In this document: positions 1 through 7,576 of the stretch, piece after piece
Numbering within the stretch: position 1 is the first letter of the stretch
Layout: every line of letters begins with the position of its first letter
Assembly (NCBI GenBank): GCA_011371465.1
Contig: DRQL01000119.1
Location: 1-8,226, forward strand
DNA: 8,226 nt
Reading direction: 5' to 3'
Source: Gammaproteobacteria bacterium
GTDB lineage: Bacteria; Pseudomonadota; Gammaproteobacteria; DSM-19610
The notes under the pieces: generated by a model
What the model saw: only the letters and a program-made list of their open reading frames with translations
Databases searched by the model: none
Told to the model about the DNA's origin: nothing
Made by a program: the position numbers and the translations under genes

Positions 1-46
1 GGCAGGCTGTCAATCACTATCCGCGGGCTGGCGGCAGCATTCGTGT

Positions 47-75
47 TTGACCTGCCCGGGGGTCACTTGTAACGT
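47..75 (+). promoter_or_regulatory. Weak candidate promoter upstream of xseB, with a dyad
   Basis: TTGACC at 47-52 matches a sigma70 -35 box at 5 of 6 positions. It is followed after 17 nt by a poor -10 (TAACGT, 70-75). The inverted repeat TGACC (48-52) / GGTCA (61-65) overlaps the -35 and encloses CCCGGG. This could be an operator or chance in GC-rich DNA. Positions 1-102 hold no other feature I can support. Confidence 0.2.
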
Positions 76-102
76 ACCCGGCCGGAACAGCGGAGAGCAA
101 AC

Positions 103-354
103 GTGGCCAAACGCAGTGCAAAAAAACCCGATTTCGAAACCGCCCTGGCGGAGCTCGAGGCATTGGTGGAAAAAATGGAACAGGGCGACCTAAGCCTGGA
201 TGAATCGCTGCAGCAATTCGAGCGCGGTGTTCAGTTGACGCGCTCCTGCCAGCAGGCGTTGCAGGAGGCCGAACAGAAAGTCCAGGTACTGCTGCAGAAG
301 GACGGACAGGACTCACTGGAACCGTTTGCCGGCGATGACGCTGAGTCCTCCTGA
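103..354 (+). CDS. xseB: Exodeoxyribonuclease VII small subunit XseB
   Basis: Small subunit of exonuclease VII, the cytoplasmic nuclease that degrades single-stranded DNA from both ends; several XseB chains bind the XseA catalytic subunit. The 83-aa length is typical. The family core is clear: FETALAELEALVEKMEQGD (about residues 11-29), then LSLDESLQQFERGVQLTRSC, two amphipathic helices forming the known antiparallel pair. The Lys/Arg-rich N-terminus and acidic C-terminal tail are also usual. The GTG start is chosen because GGAGAG at 92-97 sits 5 nt upstream and no ATG gives a family-like N-terminus. Its last 20 nt overlap ispA, so the two are probably translationally coupled. The partner xseA is not in the window, as in E. 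coli where the genes are unlinked. An A7 run (120-126) lies near the start but the frame is intact. Confidence 0.96.
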   Translation: MAKRSAKKPDFETALAELEALVEKMEQGDLSLDESLQQFERGVQLTRSCQQALQEAEQKVQVLLQKDGQDSLEPFAGDDAESS

Positions 355-1240
355 GCTGGGCGCCTTTGCCGTCCAGTGTCAGCAGCGCGTGGAATCCGCG
401 CTGCAGCGCTTTCTGCCAGCGGAAACCACCCTCCCTACCCGACTGCACCAGGCGATGCGCTACGCGGTGCTGAGTGGCGGCAAGCGCATTCGTCCCCTGC
501 TGGTCTACGCCGCAGGACGGGCCGTGGGAGCCGCTGATGAAGCGCTGGACGTCGCCGCCTGTGCCGTGGAGTGTATGCACACCTATTCGCTGGTACACGA
601 TGATCTGCCGGCCATGGACAACGATGACCTGCGACGCGGCAAACCGACCTGTCACAGGGAATTCGGCGAAGCCGAGGCCATCCTCGCAGGCGATGCCCTG
701 CAGACCCTGGCCTTTGCGCTGCTGGCACACGAACGCATGGGAGCGGTAAGCCCCGAACAGCGTCTGCAGATGATCGAACGCCTGGCGCTGGCCTCCGGTT
801 CGCGCGGCATGGCCGGCGGCCAGTCCCTCGACCTGGCGGCAGTCGGCAAACAGCTGGATATCGCCGAACTGGAGGATATGCATATCCACAAGACCGGTGC
901 CCTGATACGGGCATCGGTGTTGCTGGGCACCCTGTGCGCCGACACATTCAGCCCGGAACAGCGCCGGGCCCTGGATCATTACGGGAAATACATCGGCCTG
1001 GCGTTCCAGGTCCAGGACGACATCCTGGATGTGACCGGCGATACCGCGCAACTGGGCAAGACGGCCGGGGCCGACCGGGCCCTGAACAAACCGACCTACC
1101 CCGCTCTGCTGGGCCTGGCCGGCGCCCGCGAACGGGCCGGCGAACTGCACCGGGCCGCCATTGACAGCCTGGCCGGCCTGGACGAGGCGGCGGCACCCTT
1201 GCGCTGGTTGTCCAGTTACATCGTAGATCGCACCAATTAG
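335..1240 (+). CDS. ispA: Farnesyl diphosphate synthase (geranyltranstransferase) IspA
   Basis: Cytosolic prenyltransferase that condenses IPP with DMAPP and then GPP to make C15 farnesyl diphosphate, precursor of quinone side chains, undecaprenyl phosphate and other isoprenoids. From the ATG at 335 it is 301 aa, the normal IspA length. Visible motifs: GGKRIRPLL (IPP binding); first aspartate-rich motif DDLPAMD at residues 89-95; GDALQTLAF; and the second, DDILD at 228-232, preceded by GLAFQVQ. Tyr lies five residues before the first Asp, the position where an aromatic side chain limits product length to C15 in this family, so FPP rather than a longer chain is inferred. The start overlaps xseB by 20 nt. 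An in-frame TTG at 326 would add only three residues. No strong Shine-Dalgarno is seen, consistent with coupling to xseB. Confidence 0.96.
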   Translation: MTLSPPELGAFAVQCQQRVESALQRFLPAETTLPTRLHQAMRYAVLSGGKRIRPLLVYAAGRAVGAADEALDVAACAVECMHTYSLVHDDLPAMDNDDLRRGKPTCHREFGEAEAILAGDALQTLAFALLAHERMGAVSPEQRLQMIERLALASGSRGMAGGQSLDLAAVGKQLDIAELEDMHIHKTGALIRASVLLGTLCADTFSPEQRRALDHYGKYIGLAFQVQDDILDVTGDTAQLGKTAGADRALNKPTYPALLGLAGARERAGELHRAAIDSLAGLDEAAAPLRWLSSYIVDRTN

Positions 1241-1281
1241 CCCCGATTCGCCTTGATTTACCGGCAAATTGCTGTTTTTAC

Positions 1282-1310
1282 TTGCCAGCACCGCGTCAAG
1301 CGCCGATAAT
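1282..1310 (+). promoter_or_regulatory. Sigma70-like promoter for dxs
   Basis: TTGCCA (1282-1287) and GATAAT (1305-1310) each match the sigma70 consensus at 5 of 6 positions and are separated by the ideal 17 nt. Transcription would start near 1317, giving a leader of about 20 nt before the dxs ATG at 1338. This lies in the only real gap (97 nt) of the xseB-to-folE2 run, so dxs-queD-folE2 may be transcribed independently of xseB-ispA. It also argues against the in-frame TTG at 1269 as the dxs start, since that codon lies upstream of the promoter. Confidence 0.6.
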
Positions 1311-1337
1311 TCCCGTCTCTTTGCTGTACGCCCTCAT

Positions 1338-3227
<1,890 letters not shown>

Positions 3228-3255
3228 TATTTGACCCTTTCAGTCAGGAATTACC

Positions 3256-3642
3256 GTGGCCGGGTGCTACACCTTGAAAATTCTCACGGATTTTGCATCC
3301 GCGCACACCCTGCGTGATTACCCGGGCGCCTGTGCGCGCATGCACGGTCACAACTGGAAAATCGAGGTGGAAGTAACGGCCGGCACACTCGATTCGATCG
3401 GCATGGGCGTGGATTTCAAGGTGATCAAACAGGTGACGAGGGATCTCGCCGGCCAGCTTGACCACCGCTACCTGAATGACCTGGAACAGTTTGCCGAAAT
3501 CAATCCGACGGCGGAAAACATCGCTGCCTGGTTTTACCACGCCCTTTCGGAAAAGCTGAACAACGACCGCATTGCGGTGCATGCCGTCACCCTGTGGGAA
3601 ACTGAACGCGCCTGCGTGCGTTACGCCGAGGAAAAATCATGA
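3256..3642 (+). CDS. queD: 6-carboxy-5,6,7,8-tetrahydropterin synthase QueD (PTPS family)
   Basis: Converts 7,8-dihydroneopterin triphosphate to 6-carboxytetrahydropterin, the second step to preQ0 and queuosine; zinc enzyme of the 6-pyruvoyltetrahydropterin synthase (COG0720) family. The 128 aa match the family length. Candidate zinc ligands are His17 (FASAHTL) and His30 and His32 in CARMHGHN; Cys26 of that motif is the catalytic cysteine. Asp69-His70 (LDHRYLND), NPTAEN at 83-88 and Glu115 (WETERA) complete the active site. The Cys in the CxxxHGH motif marks the QueD (PTPS-I) type rather than PTPS-III, where Glu replaces it and the protein serves folate. The GTG start is supported by AGGA at 3246-3249, 6 nt upstream. 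It overlaps folE2 by 4 nt (ATGA), so it works directly downstream of the FolE2 product. Confidence 0.92.
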   Translation: MAGCYTLKILTDFASAHTLRDYPGACARMHGHNWKIEVEVTAGTLDSIGMGVDFKVIKQVTRDLAGQLDHRYLNDLEQFAEINPTAENIAAWFYHALSEKLNNDRIAVHAVTLWETERACVRYAEEKS

Positions 3643-4472
3643 GTAAACCGGATGCGGCAACACCCATCAACGATTCCATCGCTGATGTGCAGAACAGCCT
3701 GGATACCCGGCATATCGCCATCGACAAGGTCGGCATCAAGGACATCCGCCACCCGGTGCGCGTCAAGGACCGCAGTGAGGGCGAACAGCACACCATCGCC
3801 AACTTCAACATGTATGTGAACCTGCCGCACAACTTCAAGGGCACGCACATGTCACGCTTCGTGGAAATCCTCAACCTGCACGAGCGCGAAATCAGCGTGC
3901 AGTCGTTCCGGGAAATGCTGGGCGAAATGACGGAACGCCTGGAAGCGGAAGCCGGTCACATCGAAATGACTTTCCATTACTTCATCAACAAGACCGCACC
4001 CGTATCCCGGGTGCAGAGCCTGCTGGACTATGAAGTTTCCTTCATCGGCGAGATACGCGACGGCGAGCCGGAGATGAAAATCAAGGTCGTCGTACCGGTG
4101 ACCAGCCTGTGCCCCTGCTCCAAGAAAATTTCCGAGCGTGGCGCACACAACCAGCGTTCGCACGTCACCGTCACCGCCACCACCTGTGACTTTGTCTGGA
4201 TCGAGGAACTGATCGAGATTGTGGAAAACCAGGCCTCCAGCGAACTGTACGGTCTGCTCAAGCGACCGGATGAAAAATACGTCACCGAACGCGCCTACGA
4301 CAATCCAAAATTCGTGGAAGACATGGTGAGGGATATCGCCGCTGTCATGAACGCGGATGACCGCATCTGCGCCTATATCGTGGAATCGGAAAATTTCGAA
4401 TCCATCCACAATCATTCCGCCTATGCGCTGATCGAGCGCAACAAGAAAATCGACAACCTGGTCGATAACTGA
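3639..4472 (+). CDS. folE2: GTP cyclohydrolase IB, FolE2
   Basis: Converts GTP to 7,8-dihydroneopterin triphosphate, the first step of both folate and queuosine synthesis. FolE2 (COG1469) is the type IB enzyme that, unlike FolE, does not need zinc. The 277 aa fit the family. Recognisable blocks: DTRHIAIDKVGIKDIRHPV near residue 22; FKGTHMSRFVEIL (66-78); and PVTSLCPCSKKISERGAHNQRSH (from 153), in which Cys158 corresponds to the conserved active-site cysteine. The ATG overlaps the queD stop as ATGA, and AGGA (3629-3632) lies 6 nt upstream inside queD. FolE2 genes are often controlled by Zur, but I see no obvious palindromic operator in the 28 nt before queD. Co-transcription with dxs looks more likely, so this FolE2 may be the standing enzyme rather than a zinc-starvation backup. 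Whether a folE exists elsewhere cannot be seen. Confidence 0.94.
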   Translation: MSKPDAATPINDSIADVQNSLDTRHIAIDKVGIKDIRHPVRVKDRSEGEQHTIANFNMYVNLPHNFKGTHMSRFVEILNLHEREISVQSFREMLGEMTERLEAEAGHIEMTFHYFINKTAPVSRVQSLLDYEVSFIGEIRDGEPEMKIKVVVPVTSLCPCSKKISERGAHNQRSHVTVTATTCDFVWIEELIEIVENQASSELYGLLKRPDEKYVTERAYDNPKFVEDMVRDIAAVMNADDRICAYIVESENFESIHNHSAYALIERNKKIDNLVDN

Positions 4473-4505
4473 CCTACGCTGCCCGATCACTTTTTTCGTC
4501 CCGCC

Positions 4506-4537
4506 CGTTGAAGCAACGCCGGCAGGAAGAATACACT
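4506..4537 (+). promoter_or_regulatory. Possible promoter with overlapping dyad before the Crp/Fnr gene
   Basis: TTGAAG (4508-4513) and TACACT (4532-4537) are 18 nt apart and each match a sigma70 box at 4 of 6 positions. The perfect repeat CGTTG-AAG-CAACG (4506-4518) overlaps the -35 and could be a small operator. Transcription would start only a few nt before the ATG at 4547, implying a nearly leaderless mRNA, which fits the absence of a well-placed Shine-Dalgarno. Weak evidence. The T6 at 4491-4496 has no adjacent GC-rich stem, so I do not call a folE2 terminator. Confidence 0.25.
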
Positions 4538-4546
4538 GGCCCTACC

Positions 4547-5269
4547 ATGCCCAAGCGTATCCCCCTGAACGGAAAAACTTCCGGCGCAGCACGCAGGCTG
4601 ATGCTCGAATCCGCCCTGTTCGGCAGCCTCGACGATGACCAGCTCGATACATTGCTGCAACACACCAGCCAGGCCATGCTCGAGGAGGGACAGATCCTGT
4701 TCGAGCAGCAGCGGCCGGCCAGTGAAATCTTTATGCTGCAGTCCGGCCAGATCAAGCTGATGCGCACTTCCCCCGAGGGACAGGAGAAAGTCATCGACCT
4801 GATCCTGCCCGGGAACACCTTTGCCGAAGCCATCCTGTTTTCCGGCGCCAGCGTCTACCCGGTAAGCGCGGCCGCGCTGTGCGACAGCGAACTGCTGTGC
4901 TTTGACGCAGACACTTATGCCGGCATCCTGCACCAGTCAACCGATGCCTGTTTTTCGATCATGGCGCAGCTGAGCCGCCGCCAGCACTGGCTGATCGCAG
5001 AGATCGACCGGTTGACGCTGCACAATGCCACCTTCCGGATTATCGCCTACCTGCTCGACCAGGTTCCCAGCACCCACCTGGGCAGCTCGGAAGTGCGCCT
5101 GAATACCCCCAAACACGTAGTCGCCTCGCGGCTGTCCATGACCCCGGAAACGCTGTCGCGCACACTGTCACGGCTCAGCCGGGACGGACTGATTGACATC
5201 AACGAGCATTCCGTGGTTCTGAAGGATCTCGGGCAACTGCGACGTTATGTACAGGGATGCATACATTGA
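4547..5269 (+). CDS. Crp/Fnr-family transcriptional regulator, DNR-like
   Basis: DNA-binding regulator of 240 aa. Residues about 20-130 form a cyclic-nucleotide-binding-like beta-roll (LFGSLDDDQLDTLL; EGQILFEQQRPASEIFMLQSG; TSPEGQEKVIDLILPGNTFAEAILF). A long dimerisation helix covers about 133-172, and a winged helix-turn-helix about 185-225. The TPEGQEK...NTFAEA-like block resembles Pseudomonas DNR, the nitric-oxide-responsive regulator of denitrification. The recognition helix TPETLSRTLSRL has Glu201, Ser204 and Arg205, the pattern FNR uses to read TTGAT-N4-ATCAA, so an FNR-like site is inferred. The N-terminal cysteine cluster of FNR is absent (cysteines only at 112, 118, 135 and near the end), so a 4Fe-4S oxygen sensor is unlikely. 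Effector (heme/NO, nucleotide, other) is undetermined. The ATG is preferred over an in-frame TTG at 4508, which adds 13 basic residues without family support. I found no FNR-type box in the window. Confidence 0.85.
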   Translation: MPKRIPLNGKTSGAARRLMLESALFGSLDDDQLDTLLQHTSQAMLEEGQILFEQQRPASEIFMLQSGQIKLMRTSPEGQEKVIDLILPGNTFAEAILFSGASVYPVSAAALCDSELLCFDADTYAGILHQSTDACFSIMAQLSRRQHWLIAEIDRLTLHNATFRIIAYLLDQVPSTHLGSSEVRLNTPKHVVASRLSMTPETLSRTLSRLSRDGLIDINEHSVVLKDLGQLRRYVQGCIH

Positions 5270-5279
5270 CAGCCTTTCT

Positions 5280-5648
5280 CTACAGAAAAGCGTACAGCTC
5301 GCTCAGCATTTCGCGCAGGTCTTCACTGGCGAAGCGGCCATCTAAATCACTGCCGGGCACCTGCAGGTCTGCAAAATGTGCCGTGAACAGGTCCAGCTGT
5401 TGCTGTTCATCCAGGTGCCGGATGTCCCCGGCGGGCGTATCGAGCCTCCGCAGCGCCGCGTCAATATCCCCTATGCGCCGCCCCAGCCGGGTGAGCGCTT
5501 CAGTGAGCTGTTCCAGTCGATCCACCTCCGACAGGTCACCGGAAAGCACCCGGATACTGAGATAGCAGGACTCCGCGTACATCACGATCAAGTCCTGCTC
5601 GGCTTCCAGCCGGTCATCCAGCTGCTTTTTCACGAATGGATTTTCCAT
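5280..5648 (-). CDS. Hypothetical helical protein (122 aa)
   Basis: Not recognised. From the ATG at 5648 it begins MENPFVKKQLDDRLEAEQ and is rich in Glu, Asp, Leu and Arg with regular heptad-like spacing: EVDRLEQLTEALTRLGRRIGDIDAALRRL (about residues 44-72) could be a coiled coil. There is no signal peptide, membrane segment, metal motif or cysteine pair (one Cys at 28), so a soluble cytoplasmic protein is likely. The C-terminus (SEDLREMLSELYAFL) also looks helical. The frame is open upstream to 5840, but that part is Cys/Pro/Gly-rich and unlike a protein start, and AGGAG lies 13 nt before the chosen ATG, a rather long spacing. It converges on the DNR-like regulator with 10 nt between stops and is divergent from the zincin gene. 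It could be a small regulator or adaptor; no function is assigned. Confidence 0.65.
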   Translation of the reverse strand: MENPFVKKQLDDRLEAEQDLIVMYAESCYLSIRVLSGDLSEVDRLEQLTEALTRLGRRIGDIDAALRRLDTPAGDIRHLDEQQQLDLFTAHFADLQVPGSDLDGRFASEDLREMLSELYAFL

Positions 5649-5838
5649 AAACTGCGTGCCGCTCCTGTCACGTCCGAAGGACTCATCAGGTTCTCGGACT
5701 GATTCACGGGAATCTTTACCGGAACAGCTGCCAGCGGCACCCGGGCGACAGGGAAAACTCAATACTATTAATTTGTTGTGGTATTTTCCTGGAAACTGTG
5801 TACAGTAAATCCCCGACGGGCCGACACAGGATGTACGC
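5649..5838. promoter_or_regulatory. Divergent intergenic region with two abutting inverted repeats
   Basis: This 190-nt stretch separates the minus-strand hypothetical gene from the plus-strand zincin gene. Two dyads adjoin: TTTCC-T-GGAAA (5785-5795) and ACTGT-GT-ACAGT (5795-5806). TACAGT at 5801-5806 is a plausible -10 for the zincin gene (4 of 6), with only a weak -35 (TTGTGG, 5776-5781, 19-nt spacer), so the dyads would sit over the core promoter. That pattern is typical for a repressor or activator site. The flanking 5760-5786 segment is AT-rich compared with the surroundings. AGGA at 5828-5831 is a good ribosome binding site for the ATG at 5839. Confidence 0.4.
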
Positions 5839-6339
5839 ATGCGTAAACATTCGGGCAGGAATTTGGTTTCCAGGTTATCCAGATTACTCTTCTATACGGC
5901 CGCGGGATTCCTTGCCGTGGTATCCGCACAGGCGACGCACCAGGTCGAAGAAATCGCAGACCCCTCGCTACCGGACATTGCCGCGGTTCACTTTGAACCC
6001 GGAAGAACCCCCGTCATCCTCTACAATCCCATCCTGTGCCGACAGGCCGGCCCGGCACTGTGCGAGTTCTACCGCCAGCACGAATACGGGCACATTGAAC
6101 TACAACACTATAAACGCGATGACCTGACCGCCCGGGAAAAGGAAAGCGAAGCCGACCGCTGGGCGGCCCGGCATGCCCCGTTAGCAGCCGTGATGGCTGC
6201 CTACCGGTTTTTTTCATCCGGTGGCGGCACCACACCTGTTCACGGCAACAGCCAGGAGCGCGCGGCGCGCTTGCTGACACGCACAGAAAAGATTCAGGTC
6301 GCCCGATCCCCGCTGGCTATCAGCGCCAGGGCATTGTGA
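5839..6339 (+). CDS. Small exported zincin-type metalloprotease-like protein
   Basis: A 166-aa predicted exported protein. The N-terminus has a basic region (RKHSGRNLVSRLSR), a hydrophobic core (about residues 16-28) and an AxA-type cleavage site (AQA, cutting after about residue 32). The mature part contains the zincin signature HExxH as H81-E-Y-G-H85, then E102-S-E-A-D106-R-W. ExxAD after HExxH is the arrangement of M48-type peptidases such as BepA, HtpX and Oma1, where the Glu is the third zinc ligand. The spacing here, 17 residues between the motifs, is far shorter than in those enzymes, and there are no membrane helices after the signal. Cys67 and Cys75 could form a disulfide just before the active-site helix, as expected in the periplasm. 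The start is fixed by AGGA 7 nt upstream and by the signal peptide. Substrate is unknown; an inactive zinc-binding protein remains possible. Confidence 0.8.
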   Translation: MRKHSGRNLVSRLSRLLFYTAAGFLAVVSAQATHQVEEIADPSLPDIAAVHFEPGRTPVILYNPILCRQAGPALCEFYRQHEYGHIELQHYKRDDLTAREKESEADRWAARHAPLAAVMAAYRFFSSGGGTTPVHGNSQERAARLLTRTEKIQVARSPLAISARAL

Positions 6340-6687
6340 TACAGCCCGTACGATGCGTACCGGCAGCCTGCGAGTGCAGCGCGCAATTTGATTCGGCACC
6401 ACCCGTTACTACCTGATAAAAAACCACATTCCCGGAAGCCGGTCAAACCCGGAGGACTGGTTCTGCCGGTCTTCATATCAGCGTTTGGTGAAATATCCGG
6501 CATCGGTGTAGAGTTGGCCTGGTTACAAACCCAAAATAAAAGGCTGGCAATACCTTCGGGGATCGCTGATTAGTCAGGATTGTCCCGTTGGACACGGTGC
6601 GCGGCAATCTGCCTGCACCCATTGAAGCCAGGCGTGCAACGAGGAATCCATTCAGCGGTTCCAGAATACGGGATCTACGGAGGATCG
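6340..6687. other. Intergenic stretch without a convincing gene
   Basis: About 350 nt between the zincin gene and the ribosome binding site of the PEP-CTERM gene. Short open frames exist on both strands but lack ribosome binding sites and protein-like composition. Seen here: the inverted repeat GTACG-ATG-CGTAC (6348-6360) just after the zincin stop; a weak sigma70-like pair TTGGCC (6514-6519) and TAAAAG (6537-6542) with a 17-nt spacer, which could serve the PEP-CTERM gene with a leader of roughly 140 nt; and no sigma54 GG-N10-GC element that I could find. No T-tailed hairpin terminator is visible. Confidence 0.4.
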
Positions 6688-6742
6688 ATGATGAACCAGA
6701 AAAAATACCGCTCTATCTGCGGCGATCGCTATCGCTCTGGGC
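6679..6742 (+). other. Ribosome binding site and signal-peptide start, out of frame with the PEP-CTERM gene
   Basis: GGAGGA (6679-6684) is a near-perfect Shine-Dalgarno, followed by tandem ATGs at 6688 and 6691. Read as given, this frame ends after about 35 codons at 6792 and does not look like protein. Dropping one A from the A6 run at 6700-6705 makes it read MMNQKNTALSAAIAIALG and continue straight into the frame of the PEP-CTERM protein at 6743, completing a classical signal peptide (positive start, hydrophobic core, cleavage at about THA). This is the true 5' end of the downstream gene, separated by a one-nucleotide insertion. Confidence 0.8.
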
Positions 6743-7420
6743 ATGTCCAGTTTCACAACGCATGCCAGCCTGACCAGCAGCGCAACGCTTGATTTTACCT
6801 TGGGTACGTCTCAGGTAGTCGGCTGCAACTACGGGACTGTACCACCCTGCAATACCAGCGCTTATAACTCGACGGATATTGTCGGTTCATACTTCGCGAT
6901 CGATTCCAACGCCAATGATTTGATGACACCTAACGAGAAACACCCGATTGAATCATTCAATGGCATCCACATCGGCTCGATACAGTCAGCCAGCGGCAGC
7001 CACTCCGGTCCCATCGACGGCTCCGAAAACCCCAACATCGACAAGCCGTTTGAATTCTTCGGCAATACCGGCATGCACCAGACGACCAGCCCGATCACGG
7101 ACCTGACTGGCAGCGGCTCTACGCGGGTACTGGATTTTTCGGGATGGAGCTGGCTGTGGGACGGCACCGAGAATATCCCGCTGGTTGCAACCAGCCCCAC
7201 CACGATCGTGTGCGATACGTCATCCTGTTCAGACGGCAGTAACTATACCATTGACGGTGCATTTCATATCAATGGCGCCGCATTCACCTCGGTCAGTTAC
7301 GTCCTGCACCTGGAAGGCACTGTCAGCAGCGTTCCGATTCCTGCTTCGGCATGGCTGTTCGGCTCCGGCCTGGCAGGCCTGGCAGGCGTTGCGCGTCGAC
7401 GCAGGAAAATACGTTCATAG
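6743..7420 (+). CDS. PEP-CTERM (VPxPA-type) sorted exported protein, 5' end frameshifted
   Basis: The continuous frame encodes 225 aa; with the out-of-frame 5' part restored it would be about 243 aa. The C-terminal 29 residues, from VPIPASAWLFGSGLAGLAG to the basic tail RRRRKIRS, are a textbook VPLPA/PEP-CTERM sorting signal: short motif, transmembrane stretch, Arg cluster. Such proteins are processed by an exosortase and delivered to the cell surface or matrix. The body is Ser/Thr/Gly/Asn-rich with four cysteines in two pairs (GCNYGTVPPC and CDTSSC), suggesting disulfides, and contains LDFSGWSWLWDG, a Trp-rich segment resembling other proteobacterial PEP-CTERM proteins as I recall them. The ATG at 6743 has no Shine-Dalgarno and lies inside the signal peptide's hydrophobic core, so it is an artefactual start. 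In the same frame the stop at 6692-6694 rules out a normal start further upstream. No exosortase gene is in the window. Confidence 0.85.
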   Translation: MSSFTTHASLTSSATLDFTLGTSQVVGCNYGTVPPCNTSAYNSTDIVGSYFAIDSNANDLMTPNEKHPIESFNGIHIGSIQSASGSHSGPIDGSENPNIDKPFEFFGNTGMHQTTSPITDLTGSGSTRVLDFSGWSWLWDGTENIPLVATSPTTIVCDTSSCSDGSNYTIDGAFHINGAAFTSVSYVLHLEGTVSSVPIPASAWLFGSGLAGLAGVARRRRKIRS

Positions 7421-7465
7421 GAGAAGGGTAGGACGGAACTGCCTGAAGTGACAGCCAGCCGCTGC

Positions 7466-7479
7466 GTACAGGTCTGTAC
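7466..7479. repeat. Perfect inverted repeat GTACAG-GT-CTGTAC
   Basis: Six-base arms with a 2-nt centre, downstream of the PEP-CTERM gene and just before a larger hairpin. The centre GT and the CTGT/ACAG arms resemble the ACTGT-GT-ACAGT dyad in front of the zincin gene (5795-5806), and CTGTACAG recurs at 7557-7564. It could be a shared protein-binding site or part of the terminator region; the sequence alone does not decide. Confidence 0.35.
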
Positions 7480-7483
7480 ATAT

Positions 7484-7511
7484 CCGGTATCCGCGCCGGG
7501 ACGGATACCGG
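7484..7511. terminator. Strong hairpin between convergent genes, possible bidirectional terminator
   Basis: CCGGTATCCG (7484-7493) pairs perfectly with CGGATACCGG (7502-7511) around an 8-nt loop. It lies 64 nt after the PEP-CTERM stop and 66 nt beyond the stop of the converging PDZ gene, the right place for a shared terminator. Neither side has a proper T-run (the + side has only a loose AATTATT at 7518-7524), so it may instead protect mRNA 3' ends or act with Rho. Confidence 0.5.
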
Positions 7512-7576
7512 CAGGCGAATTATTCTCCAGCCCCGGACTGATCAGAAAAAATGACGCTGTACAGGGAACATCCTCA

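Noticed and set aside
17..1291. Long minus-strand open frame (424 codons) opposite xseB and ispA
   Set aside because: It is antisense to two clear housekeeping genes. High GC with biased third positions commonly leaves the opposite frame open. The translation is low in structure and resembles no protein I know.
4449..4496. Stem ATCGAC/GTCGAT (4449-4466) and T6 run (4491-4496) as a folE2 terminator
   Set aside because: The stem is only 6 bp, lies within the folE2 coding end and is about 25 nt from the T run, so it does not form an intrinsic terminator.
5796..5805. LexA/SOS box in the zincin promoter (CTGT...ACAG)
   Set aside because: The arms fit, but the spacer is 2 nt instead of the 8 nt of the E. 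coli-type LexA site.
6388..6573. Small plus-strand open frame of 61 codons between the zincin and PEP-CTERM genes
   Set aside because: It starts at a TTG without a Shine-Dalgarno, and the translation has no domain, signal or membrane features.
6544..6602. Sigma54-type promoter before the PEP-CTERM gene, as known for some PEP-CTERM loci
   Set aside because: TGGCAATACC and TTGGACACGG fit the -24 half loosely, but neither has the required GC 10 nt after GG.
7538..7564. Intrinsic terminator for the PDZ gene at the A6/T6 run near 7545
   Set aside because: On the minus strand the T run is preceded only by the 4-bp palindrome CTGTACAG and not by a stable GC-rich stem.
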